NCBI RefSeq assembly: GCF_005145045.1
Contig: NZ_CP039692.1
Span: forward strand, 1,133,501 to 1,197,500
Length of the DNA: 64,000 nucleotides
DNA from: Agrobacterium larrymoorei
Lineage (GTDB): Bacteria > Pseudomonadota > Alphaproteobacteria > Rhizobiales > Rhizobiaceae
Reading direction: 5' to 3'
Shown: piece by piece, positions 9,024 through 16,977 of the stretch
How the letters are laid out: each line of letters starts with the position of its first letter
How positions within the stretch are numbered: position 1 is the first letter of the stretch
Notes under the pieces: model-generated
The model's database searches: none
What the model was told of the DNA's origin: nothing
The model's input: the letters and a program-made list of their open reading frames with translations, nothing else
Translations under genes and position numbers: made by a program

Positions 9024-10598
9024 ATGCGTCAATATCTCGTTGCGGTCGATGTCGGAACAGGCAGCGCGCGTGCTGGCGTGTTCGACCGTAACGGCATTAT
9101 GCTTTCCCGCACGACGCATCCCATCATCATGCACCGGCCCAGAGAAAATCATGCCGAACATGATTCCGAGGATATCTGGAACGCGGTGTGCCTCTCCGTG
9201 CGCGGAGCCTTGGCGCAGGCTGCAATCCCGGCGCAAAGCGTGGCTGCCATCGGCTTCGATGCGACATGTTCGTTGGTGGCTCGAGGAAAATCCGGTGAGC
9301 AGGTCTCGGTATCGACCAGCGGGGAAGATCGGTTCGATACGATTGTCTGGCTGGATCATCGCGGCATTGCGGAGGCCGATTTCCTGACGGCATCCGGGCA
9401 TCCTGTTCTGGATTTCGCAGGCGGATCGATTTCACCGGAAATGCAGATGCCGAAGCTGATGTGGCTGAAGAAGCATCTGCCGCAAAGCTGGGCGAGATCG
9501 GGCCATTTCTTCGATCTGGCGGATTTCCTCACTTGGAAGGCGACCGGCAGCACGGCGCGTTCCAACTGCACACTCACGGCTAAATGGAATTTTCTGGCGC
9601 ATGAACAGCAGGGCTGGCGACGGGATTATCTTGAACTGGCCGGGATCAGCGACCTCTTGCAGCAGGGCTCGCTGCCGGATGTGACCGTCGAACCGGGCAA
9701 AGCCATCGCCCCCCTGTCTGAAAAAGCTGCGCAAGAGCTTGGGCTCGATACCGGATGTCAGGTGGCAGCTGGCATGATCGATGCCTATGCGGGCGCGCTT
9801 GGCGCACTTGGAGGAAGCCTCAGTGCCGACGTTGGGCGCAATGTGGCGCTGATTGCCGGGACCTCCAGCTGCCTCGTGGTGCTGACACCGCAGCAGATGC
9901 AGGGCCACAGCCTTTGGGGGCCGTACTGGCAGGCAGTGCTTTCCGGCCATTGGCTGGTCGAAGGCGGGCAGTCGGCCACGGGTGCGCTGCTCGACCATAT
10001 CGTGCGGATGCATCCGGCGGGAGGGGAGCCCGATGCGGCCTTGCATGGCCGGATCGTCAAACGCGTACAGGCGCTGCGCGAAACGGAGGGCGAGGCCTTC
10101 GCCAGCCGGCTTCATGTTCTGCCGGATTTCCACGGCAACAGATCGCCGCTCGCCGATCCGCATGCCCGGGGTGTCATCAGCGGGCTGACGCTCGACACCT
10201 CATTCGATAGCCTCTGCGCGCTCTATTGGCGAACAGCCGTTTCCATCGCGCTCAGCACGCGGCATGTTCTGGAGGCGATGGAGGGATTTGGCTATGAAAC
10301 CAGCACGCTTCATGTGGCGGGAGGCCACATTCACAATCCGTTGCTGATGGAGCTTTACGCCGATGTCACCGGCAGACGGGTCGTCGTGCCGAGAACCAGC
10401 GATGCAGTTCTGCTTGGCACGGCGATGAATGCTGCGTCAGCGGGGCATGTCCATAAAAGCCTCGTTGAAGCGGGCACGGCCATGTATCCGGGCTTTGAAG
10501 AGCTGGCACCGAACGTGGAACGCGCGAAAATTTATGAGCGCGATTACAAGCGCTTCCTCGCAATGTATCAACATCGCGAGGAACTTGACCAAATCTGA
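9024..10598 (+). CDS. FGGY-family carbohydrate (pentulose/ribulo-) kinase
   Basis: This 524-residue kinase has the FGGY fold. The N-terminal phosphate loop is DVGTGSARAGVFD (residues 9-21), the substrate-side segment is IVWLDHRGIAEAD, and the second half includes LIAGTSSCLVVLTP and the C-terminal adenosine motif VAGGHIHNPLLMELYADVTG. Length and motifs fit the D-ribulokinase-like subgroup better than xylulokinase or glycerol kinase. It follows the HAD gene by 69 bp and probably phosphorylates a ketopentose produced by polyol oxidation (for example from arabitol or ribitol). Substrate is inference. Confidence 0.85.
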   Translation: MRQYLVAVDVGTGSARAGVFDRNGIMLSRTTHPIIMHRPRENHAEHDSEDIWNAVCLSVRGALAQAAIPAQSVAAIGFDATCSLVARGKSGEQVSVSTSGEDRFDTIVWLDHRGIAEADFLTASGHPVLDFAGGSISPEMQMPKLMWLKKHLPQSWARSGHFFDLADFLTWKATGSTARSNCTLTAKWNFLAHEQQGWRRDYLELAGISDLLQQGSLPDVTVEPGKAIAPLSEKAAQELGLDTGCQVAAGMIDAYAGALGALGGSLSADVGRNVALIAGTSSCLVVLTPQQMQGHSLWGPYWQAVLSGHWLVEGGQSATGALLDHIVRMHPAGGEPDAALHGRIVKRVQALRETEGEAFASRLHVLPDFHGNRSPLADPHARGVISGLTLDTSFDSLCALYWRTAVSIALSTRHVLEAMEGFGYETSTLHVAGGHIHNPLLMELYADVTGRRVVVPRTSDAVLLGTAMNAASAGHVHKSLVEAGTAMYPGFEELAPNVERAKIYERDYKRFLAMYQHREELDQI

Positions 10599-10610
10599 GC
10601 CTTGAGGCGG

Positions 10611-10793
10611 CTAAATCACCGGATAGAGCGACCAAAAGAACAGGTCGTGTTCCTGATCGCGGTCGCGCTGTTCTGCATCGTCCTTCGTGGTCTGCTCCCG
10701 CTTGGAAACAGTCTCGCGCTTCAGTTTCTCTTCCTGTGCCCTACGGCCCAAGCCGAAGAGATCGAAGGAAAGCATGTTGAAACCAGCAACCAT
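10611..10793 (-). CDS. Small hypothetical protein (60 aa), charged
   Basis: This short gene converges on the FGGY kinase, with a 12-bp gap. Two ATGs are close together (10799 and 10793). GGAGG sits only 1 bp before the first but 7 bp before the second, so I choose 10793. The protein begins MVAGFNMLSFDLFGLGRRAQ, then becomes very rich in Lys, Arg, Glu and Asp (about residues 20-48), and ends DLFFWSLYPVI. I recognise no domain. The clean ribosome site supports it being real. Confidence 0.55.
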   Translation of the reverse strand: MVAGFNMLSFDLFGLGRRAQEEKLKRETVSKREQTTKDDAEQRDRDQEHDLFFWSLYPVI

Positions 10794-11061
10794 TTTCATT
10801 CCTCCAGTCACCAAACTTAACGATGTGTAAAGTTTCGCGCGTTGCCATGATTTCGTCAAGATTGTCTAGGGAATTTGTATTGTACCGTTGTGGATGAAAA
10901 TCGAAGTTTCATTTCAAACTGGCGGCTCTTCGTAGCGCATTATTCCATGCTGGTATTTCATTCGTCCTCGCGCATCGTCAAAACCGCTTGCCTCCCGCAA
11001 CGCGATCATGGATTGTCGCCGCGCTGCGTGAACGCTTAAATTCGATGTTCAAGGAAAGACC

Positions 11062-12237
11062 ATGCCTGCCCAATTCAATCCGCTCGTTGCGGATCTTCTT
11101 GCTCCCCCGGTGCCCTCCGTTTTTGCCTGGGCGCGTGCTTATGGAGGAGGAGGGCGCGGGCCTCTGATCGATCTTTCGCAGGCTGTCCCCGGCTATGCTC
11201 CGCATGCGGATATTATGCACTGGCTCTCTCAAGCCGCAGCCTCGACCGCCTATACGGGCTACGGCCCGATAGAAGGCGAGGCGGAGCTGCGTTCGGTTTA
11301 TGCAGCACATGAGGCCGAACTTTACGGCGCAAAGTTGGCGTCTGAGAACATCCACATCACATCCGGCTGTAACCAGGCCTTCATGTGCGCCGCGATGGCC
11401 GTAGCAGGTGCGGGGGACGCGGTGGCGCTGACCAACCCGTTCTATTTCAATCAGGACACGACGCTCGAAATGCTGGGCATACGCCGCGTTCTGATCGACT
11501 GCGACCCTGCCGATGCCTTTCTTCCGAAGGTGGAAGCGGTGGAAGCTGCGCTGAAGAGCGGGGTCAAGGCTCTCGCTCTCGTCACGCCAAATAATCCGAC
11601 AGGTTCCGTCTATCCGTCGGCCCTGCTCTCCGACATTTTCGCGCTGTGCCAGCGCTATGATGCATGGCTGATACTGGACGAGACCTACCGGGATTTTCTT
11701 CCGCTGGAAAACCGCCGTCCGCACGAATTGATGGGTGTGGAGGGCTGGGAGAGCAATCTCATCATGCTCTACAGCTTCTCGAAGTCCTTCTGCATTCCGG
11801 GCCATCGTCTGGGCGCGATCACGGCGGGCGCGGAAACCGTCACCCAGATCGCCAAGATCATGGACAATCTCCAGATTTGCGCAGCGCGTGCGCCGCAGGC
11901 GGCTGTTGCCAAGGCCATTCCGGCTCTCGTGGACTGGAGAGATGATAACCGGCGCGAGATTGCCGCGCGGGCCGATGCCCTGCGCAGCGTCATGACCGCG
12001 TTGCCGCAATGGAAGCTCGTTTCCGTGGGCGCTTACTTCGCCTTCGTCAAGCATCCCTTTGCAGGTGTGTCTTCCGCGCTCGTTGCGGAGCGGCTGGCAA
12101 AGGAAGCAGGCGTCGTCTGCCTGCCGGGAACTTATTTCGGCAAAGATCAGGGCGATTATCTACGTTTTGCTTTCGCCAACGCGGATGCACAGACAATCGC
12201 CAAACTTCAGGAGCGGCTCTCCAGCTTCACGCTTTAG
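11062..12237 (+). CDS. Pyridoxal-phosphate aminotransferase, class I/II
   Basis: This 391-residue fold-type I aminotransferase carries the PLP lysine in YSFSKSFCIPGHRLGA (K241), the Asp-x-x-Tyr segment LDETYRDF, the Asn of TPNNPTGSVYP and an Arg near the C-terminus for the substrate carboxylate. It begins with ATG at 11062 after a 268-bp gap from the small minus-strand gene. The donor/acceptor pair is not predictable. It stands alone and converges with the epimerase gene (5-bp gap), so it is probably monocistronic. Confidence 0.85.
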   Translation: MPAQFNPLVADLLAPPVPSVFAWARAYGGGGRGPLIDLSQAVPGYAPHADIMHWLSQAAASTAYTGYGPIEGEAELRSVYAAHEAELYGAKLASENIHITSGCNQAFMCAAMAVAGAGDAVALTNPFYFNQDTTLEMLGIRRVLIDCDPADAFLPKVEAVEAALKSGVKALALVTPNNPTGSVYPSALLSDIFALCQRYDAWLILDETYRDFLPLENRRPHELMGVEGWESNLIMLYSFSKSFCIPGHRLGAITAGAETVTQIAKIMDNLQICAARAPQAAVAKAIPALVDWRDDNRREIAARADALRSVMTALPQWKLVSVGAYFAFVKHPFAGVSSALVAERLAKEAGVVCLPGTYFGKDQGDYLRFAFANADAQTIAKLQERLSSFTL

Positions 12238-12241
12238 CCGA

Positions 12242-13438
12242 CTATAGCGCGGGCTTCGTCATGGCCTTCAGTGCATCTTCCGCTTCATAGATGGCGCAGA
12301 CGATGTGATAGAAGGTACTGGCGGGTGACGGTTCATCGATCATCGGCGCATCCGCAGGCCATTTGTCGAACCACAGGCCTCTGATCGGCGTGTCGAGGAA
12401 AGGCTGAAGCGCGCGAATGGCGTTCAGCGCGGAAGAGAGATAGGTGTAACGCTCCTCACCCTCCGTCGCTGTGGCAAGCCGGATCGAGGCTTTCAGCCAT
12501 TCCGTCTGGGGCCACAGGCGGGCCAACGGGTCATGCATGCTGAAATCATCCAGCAGGCTCATCACCGCCACCTTGCGGCGCGGGCATATGCCGTGCGTTT
12601 CGCCGATTTGGAAAAGCCGCTTCGCTTTCGAGATCGCGTCGAAACTGTTGCGCAGCAAGCCCCAGCGAACGAGAAGCCAGGCCCATTCGAACTGGTGACC
12701 GGGCTCCATGATCCGGCCTTTTTCGCCGGGTGCCGGGTTCCAGTCATGGTCGAAGAATTCGCGCAGGCCGCCATTGCTTCCATCAATGAATTTGGTCAGC
12801 GCAAGATCTGCGATTTCGTCGGCTAATTCTCTCCATGGCCCTTCGGGATCGACGGTCTCCCAGGCAAGCATCGCTTCGAAAAGATGCATGTGCGGGTTGG
12901 AGCAAAGCGGCTCGCGAGGTGGATTGGCTTCCTCGAAACCCTGCACAGGATGCCTGTAGGCATTCCGGAGAACGGAAAGAATGTGCAGCGCGCGCTCACG
13001 CATGTCGTTCTTCCGTTCGGGAAAGACGGCAGCGGTCTGTGCTGCGGCAAAAAGGGCGAATGCCTGATTGTACAGATCGAAGGACGGGTCGATCAGCTTG
13101 CCGGAGGCATCTGCGAGATTGCCATAGAGACCGTTTTCAAGACGATATGTCTTGTCGAACCAGCTTAGACCGTGGTCGACGGCTTTACGCCAGTTGCCCT
13201 GCCAGCCTTTCTGGCCCGCTGCGGCATAGCAATAGGCCTGACGAGGCTGGACGCGCGAGCGGCGGTTGTCTCCCAGCACAGGATTTGCATCCTGGCCCAC
13301 GCGCTCATGGAAGCCACCATCCGGCTTTGCAGCGCCAACATCCCACCACAGGGGCAACGCAGCGTCATCGAGCCATCGACGCAAACCAGCAATTTCTTCC
13401 GTCAGTTGTCGTGTCGGGCTCATGGGTTGATCTGCCAT
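12242..13438 (-). CDS. AGE-family epimerase/isomerase (N-acylglucosamine 2-epimerase or mannose isomerase-like)
   Basis: This 398-residue protein has the alpha6/alpha6-barrel character of the N-acylglucosamine 2-epimerase superfamily: QARQAYCYAAAGQKGWQGNW near residue 65, NPHMHLFEAMLAWE (about 180) and EPGHQFEWAWLLVRWG (about 245), which contribute the conserved active-site histidines. Length fits the family (380-420). Such enzymes interconvert mannose and fructose, or epimerise sugars at C2. Lying near the mannitol locus, a mannose/fructose isomerase role is plausible but unproven. It ends 5 bp from the convergent aminotransferase. Confidence 0.85.
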   Translation of the reverse strand: MADQPMSPTRQLTEEIAGLRRWLDDAALPLWWDVGAAKPDGGFHERVGQDANPVLGDNRRSRVQPRQAYCYAAAGQKGWQGNWRKAVDHGLSWFDKTYRLENGLYGNLADASGKLIDPSFDLYNQAFALFAAAQTAAVFPERKNDMRERALHILSVLRNAYRHPVQGFEEANPPREPLCSNPHMHLFEAMLAWETVDPEGPWRELADEIADLALTKFIDGSNGGLREFFDHDWNPAPGEKGRIMEPGHQFEWAWLLVRWGLLRNSFDAISKAKRLFQIGETHGICPRRKVAVMSLLDDFSMHDPLARLWPQTEWLKASIRLATATEGEERYTYLSSALNAIRALQPFLDTPIRGLWFDKWPADAPMIDEPSPASTFYHIVCAIYEAEDALKAMTKPAL

Positions 13439-13585
13439 CGTTCTATCCGTTTCCGTTCCTGATATAAGTTCGGTCCGTTAAGACTAGATCAACCCCAAAT
13501 CCCTGCCGGATGACAAAGTTCCCAAATCCGGCGTTTCCGGGCAGCCTCATTCTACGTCAGCGACTTTTAGGATTGCTAATTTGCG

Positions 13586-14674
13586 GTGCTCACGTATTTC
13601 GGAAGAATGGCTTGGTCACATCTGATTCGTTCTGTGCGAAACCCTTTGGGTGGACGTGATGCGGCGGCAAGAAAGGCCTCCGCAATTGCGCTGTCTTGCG
13701 GTGCGGCACTTGCGCTTTCAGGCTGCAACACACCGGCAGGTGTGCAGCAGTCCGGTGTGCCGAAAATGCTCTCGCCGGAAGAGGCGCTGATTTTTCCGCC
13801 GCCCGGCGGCCCGGAAATCCTGACCGTCATCAACCGCAACTATTCCAACGCCGTGCAGCAGGATGTCATTCTGCGCTCCGATGCCGCAACGCCGGGGCAG
13901 AATTATCTGAAGGTTCAGCTGTACGGGCCGCAACGTCCCGAAGATGAAACGCGCGACGGATTGTCCAACAGCAGTCTGCGTGTCTCCTCCATCCAGCGTG
14001 AAATCCGAACGGCGTTTCCGGGCGTGGCAATGTCCACCTCTGCGGAATACCTGCAAAACAGCTACGGTGCCTTCTCCTATGCCTCCGGCAAGGGTTTCGG
14101 CAACGATACCTGTGTCTATGGATGGCAGCAGATACGCTCTGCGGAAAGCATGCGCCAGGGCTTCAAGAACCTGGGCCGCATCAATGTGACGCTGCGTCTT
14201 TGCCAGTCCGGCGTCACCGTGCGCGATCTGCTGACCGTCATGTATAATTACACCATTACCGGCAGCTACAAGTCGGATAACTGGAACCCCTACGGCACCG
14301 CGCAGGAGCCGGATAAGGGCATCGGGCGTTCCGGCAGCCCAATCTACCCAACGACTGCCGGCGAAGTGCCGATGCAGCCGGGAGCGCAGACGCTGGTGAA
14401 AGCGCCGCCGCCGCGTGTCGTGCGATACACGGCGCCTCGCCCGGTTGTCGTTCAACCCGCGCCGGTCGCGCCGCAGGCGGCGACATCGGCTCCAGCAACA
14501 ACTCAGACACAGGCGCAGTCGAGCGTGGTTATCCCCTCGCCAACCCTTGCGCCGGGGGCAGGTACACGCCCTGCCAGCGTGGCGGCACCTGCGCGTCGCG
14601 TCGAAACGAAACAGGTTTCCATTCCCTCCCCGACATGTGTGGCGGGAGAGACGAACGGGCAAACCTGCAATTAA
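13586..14674 (+). CDS. bcsN: Cellulose biosynthesis protein BcsN (lipoprotein)
   Basis: This 362-residue protein immediately precedes celA. It has a hydrophobic N-terminal segment ending in the lipobox LALSGC (Cys47), so it is probably lipid-anchored. The body (about residues 50-260) is the conserved rhizobial BcsN region. The C-terminal 100 residues are Pro, Ala and Gln rich (low complexity). The listed first codon gives a rather long basic n-region, and a later start at residue 8 is possible. BcsN is found with alphaproteobacterial cellulose synthase operons, and its precise job is not established. It is separated from the epimerase by a 147-bp divergent promoter region. Confidence 0.8.
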   Translation: MLTYFGRMAWSHLIRSVRNPLGGRDAAARKASAIALSCGAALALSGCNTPAGVQQSGVPKMLSPEEALIFPPPGGPEILTVINRNYSNAVQQDVILRSDAATPGQNYLKVQLYGPQRPEDETRDGLSNSSLRVSSIQREIRTAFPGVAMSTSAEYLQNSYGAFSYASGKGFGNDTCVYGWQQIRSAESMRQGFKNLGRINVTLRLCQSGVTVRDLLTVMYNYTITGSYKSDNWNPYGTAQEPDKGIGRSGSPIYPTTAGEVPMQPGAQTLVKAPPPRVVRYTAPRPVVVQPAPVAPQAATSAPATTQTQAQSSVVIPSPTLAPGAGTRPASVAAPARRVETKQVSIPSPTCVAGETNGQTCN

Positions 14675-14687
14675 CTGTTTTAGGTGT

Positions 14688-14751
14688 AACTGCTCCACAT
14701 GGCGTCTCGATGATTCGAAGTGCCAGTGGCATGAGGCCAAAGGGAGCAGTT
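14688..14751 (+). promoter_or_regulatory. Structured leader upstream of celA (long-range inverted repeat)
   Basis: A perfect 9-base pair, AACTGCTCC (14688-14696) and GGAGCAGTT (14743-14751), encloses about 46 bases that contain smaller complementary segments (TGCC/GGCA). It occupies the 110-bp gap between bcsN and celA, ending 33 bp before the celA ATG. No T-run follows, so it is not a standard terminator. A role in mRNA stability or translation is inference. Confidence 0.4.
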
Positions 14752-14784
14752 CGTTCCTGATCGACTTGATGTAAAGGTTCGCTG

Positions 14785-16977
14785 ATGAGCAAGGCCATCA
14801 CATTCATTATCTGGCTGTTCATATCGGCCTGCGTCCTTGTCATCATTACTTTGCCCGTCAGTTTGCAGACGCACCTCATCGCAACCGCGATTTCGCTTGC
14901 GCTTCTGGCCACCATCAAATCCCTCAATGGCAAGGGCGCCTGGCGGCTGATTGGCCTTGGTTTCGGCACCGCCATCGTGCTGCGCTACGTCTATTGGCGC
15001 ACGACAAGCACGCTGCCGCCGGTCAATCAGCTCGAGAACTTCATTCCGGGCTTCCTCGTCTATCTCGCTGAAATGTATAGCGTGCTGATGCTGGGGCTCA
15101 GCCTCGTCATCGTGTCCATGCCGCTGCCTTCGCGCAAAGGGCGGCCCGGCTCGCCGGGCTACAGGCCAACGGTCGATATTTTCGTGCCCACCTATAACGA
15201 GGATTTCGAGTTGCTGGCCAATACGCTGGCAGCAGCCAAGAACATGGATTACCCGGAAGACAAGTTCACCGTCTGGCTTCTGGATGATGGCGGAACCGTG
15301 CAGAAGCGCAATGCGCCGAACGGGCTGGATGCGCAGGCAGCCACGCGCCGCTACAATGAATTGCAACAGCTCTGCGCCGATCTCGGCGTCAACTACCTCA
15401 CGCGCGAGCGCAACGTTCACGCAAAGGCGGGCAATCTCAACAACGGTCTGGAGCATTCCACCGGCGAACTCGTCACCGTTTTCGATGCCGACCACGCGCC
15501 TGCGCGCGATTTTCTGCTGGAAACAGTGGGGTATTTCGAAGAGGACGAGCGGCTCTTCCTCGTTCAGACGCCCCACTTCTTCGTCAACCCGGACCCCATC
15601 GAACGAAACCTGCGCACATTCGAAACCATGCCGAGCGAGAACGAAATGTTCTACGGCATCATCCAGCGCGGTCTGGACAAGTGGAATGGCGCGTTTTTCT
15701 GCGGCTCTGCCGCCGTTCTTCGGCGCACCGCGCTCACCGAGACGGATGGTTTCAGCGGCGTCAGCATTACAGAAGACTGCGAAACGGCGCTTGCCCTGCA
15801 TTCGCGCGGCTGGAACAGCCTTTATGTCGATAAGCCGCTGATCGCCGGTTTGCAACCGGCCACCTTCGCCAGCTTCATCGGCCAGCGAAGCCGCTGGGCG
15901 CAGGGCATGATGCAGATTCTGATCTTCCGTCAGCCGCTCTTCCGGCGCGGGCTGTCGTTCACCCAGCGGCTCTGCTACATGTCGTCGACGCTGTTCTGGC
16001 TGTTTCCGTTTCCGCGCACGATCTTTCTCTTTGCGCCGCTCTTCTACCTGTTCTTCGACCTGCAGATTTTCGTCGCCTCGGGCGGTGAGTTCCTGGCCTA
16101 TACGGCTGCATATATGCTGGTGAACCTCATGATGCAGAACTTCCTCTATGGAAGTTTCCGATGGCCGTGGATTTCCGAGCTCTACGAATATGTGCAGACG
16201 GTGCATCTTCTGCCCGCCGTCGTCTCGGTTCTGTTCAATCCCAGCAAACCGACCTTCAAGGTCACGGCGAAGGATGAGTCCATCAGCGAAGCAAGGCTTT
16301 CGGAAATCAGCCGTCCCTTTTTCGTTATCTTCGCAGTGCTGATCCTTGCCATGATCTTTGCGATCTATCGTATTTACGCCGAGCCCTACAAGGCAGACGT
16401 GACGCTGGTCGTTGGCGGCTGGAACCTGCTCAACATCATCTTTGCCGGCTGCGCGCTCGGCGTGGTTTCCGAACGCGGCGAAAGATCGGCATCGAGACGC
16501 ATCACCGTGAAGCGTCGGTGCGAGTTGCAGATGGATGAGGATGGGCCATGGCTACCGGCCACGGTGGAGAACGTCTCCGTCCACGGCATGCTGATCAATA
16601 TTTTCGACAAGGATCTGGTTGCGATAGAGAAGGGCAAGACCGCCACCATCCGCGTTGCAACGCATAGTCCGGGCGTGCCGCCGACGATGACGATCAATGT
16701 CGTCAGAACCGTCAAGCAGCAGGGCTTCATGTCCATCGGCTGCACCTTTGCGCCGAAAGCAGCCATCGAGCACCGCCTGATTGCAGATCTGATTTTTGCC
16801 AATTCCGAGCAGTGGACGGAGTTTCAGCGGGTTCGCAGAAAGAACCCTGGCCTGATCAAGGGAACGGCGACGTTCCTGGCGATTGCTGCATTCCAGACAC
16901 ATCGCGGTCTTTATTATTTCGCGCGCTCCTTCAAGCGCAGCACGCCGCAGAAGGCTCCAGCAGGAGCGACGAAGTGA
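14785..16977 (+). CDS. celA: Cellulose synthase catalytic subunit (UDP-forming), c-di-GMP responsive
   Basis: This 730-residue inner-membrane GT2 synthase polymerises UDP-glucose into beta-1,4-glucan. N-terminal membrane helices are followed by the glycosyltransferase domain with all expected catalytic elements: DD at 167-168, DAD at 234-236, TED with D331, and QRSRW at 367-371. More membrane helices follow. A PilZ domain occupies about residues 570-660, with the basic segment RRITVKRR and N-x-S-x-x-G in ENVSVHGM, consistent with c-di-GMP activation. Its TGA overlaps the celB ATG by one base. The family name is BcsA; celA is the Agrobacterium name. Confidence 0.95.
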   Translation: MSKAITFIIWLFISACVLVIITLPVSLQTHLIATAISLALLATIKSLNGKGAWRLIGLGFGTAIVLRYVYWRTTSTLPPVNQLENFIPGFLVYLAEMYSVLMLGLSLVIVSMPLPSRKGRPGSPGYRPTVDIFVPTYNEDFELLANTLAAAKNMDYPEDKFTVWLLDDGGTVQKRNAPNGLDAQAATRRYNELQQLCADLGVNYLTRERNVHAKAGNLNNGLEHSTGELVTVFDADHAPARDFLLETVGYFEEDERLFLVQTPHFFVNPDPIERNLRTFETMPSENEMFYGIIQRGLDKWNGAFFCGSAAVLRRTALTETDGFSGVSITEDCETALALHSRGWNSLYVDKPLIAGLQPATFASFIGQRSRWAQGMMQILIFRQPLFRRGLSFTQRLCYMSSTLFWLFPFPRTIFLFAPLFYLFFDLQIFVASGGEFLAYTAAYMLVNLMMQNFLYGSFRWPWISELYEYVQTVHLLPAVVSVLFNPSKPTFKVTAKDESISEARLSEISRPFFVIFAVLILAMIFAIYRIYAEPYKADVTLVVGGWNLLNIIFAGCALGVVSERGERSASRRITVKRRCELQMDEDGPWLPATVENVSVHGMLINIFDKDLVAIEKGKTATIRVATHSPGVPPTMTINVVRTVKQQGFMSIGCTFAPKAAIEHRLIADLIFANSEQWTEFQRVRRKNPGLIKGTATFLAIAAFQTHRGLYYFARSFKRSTPQKAPAGATK

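Noticed and set aside
14680..16206. 508-residue open frame on the minus strand
   Set aside because: Antisense to celA, which carries all cellulose synthase catalytic motifs.
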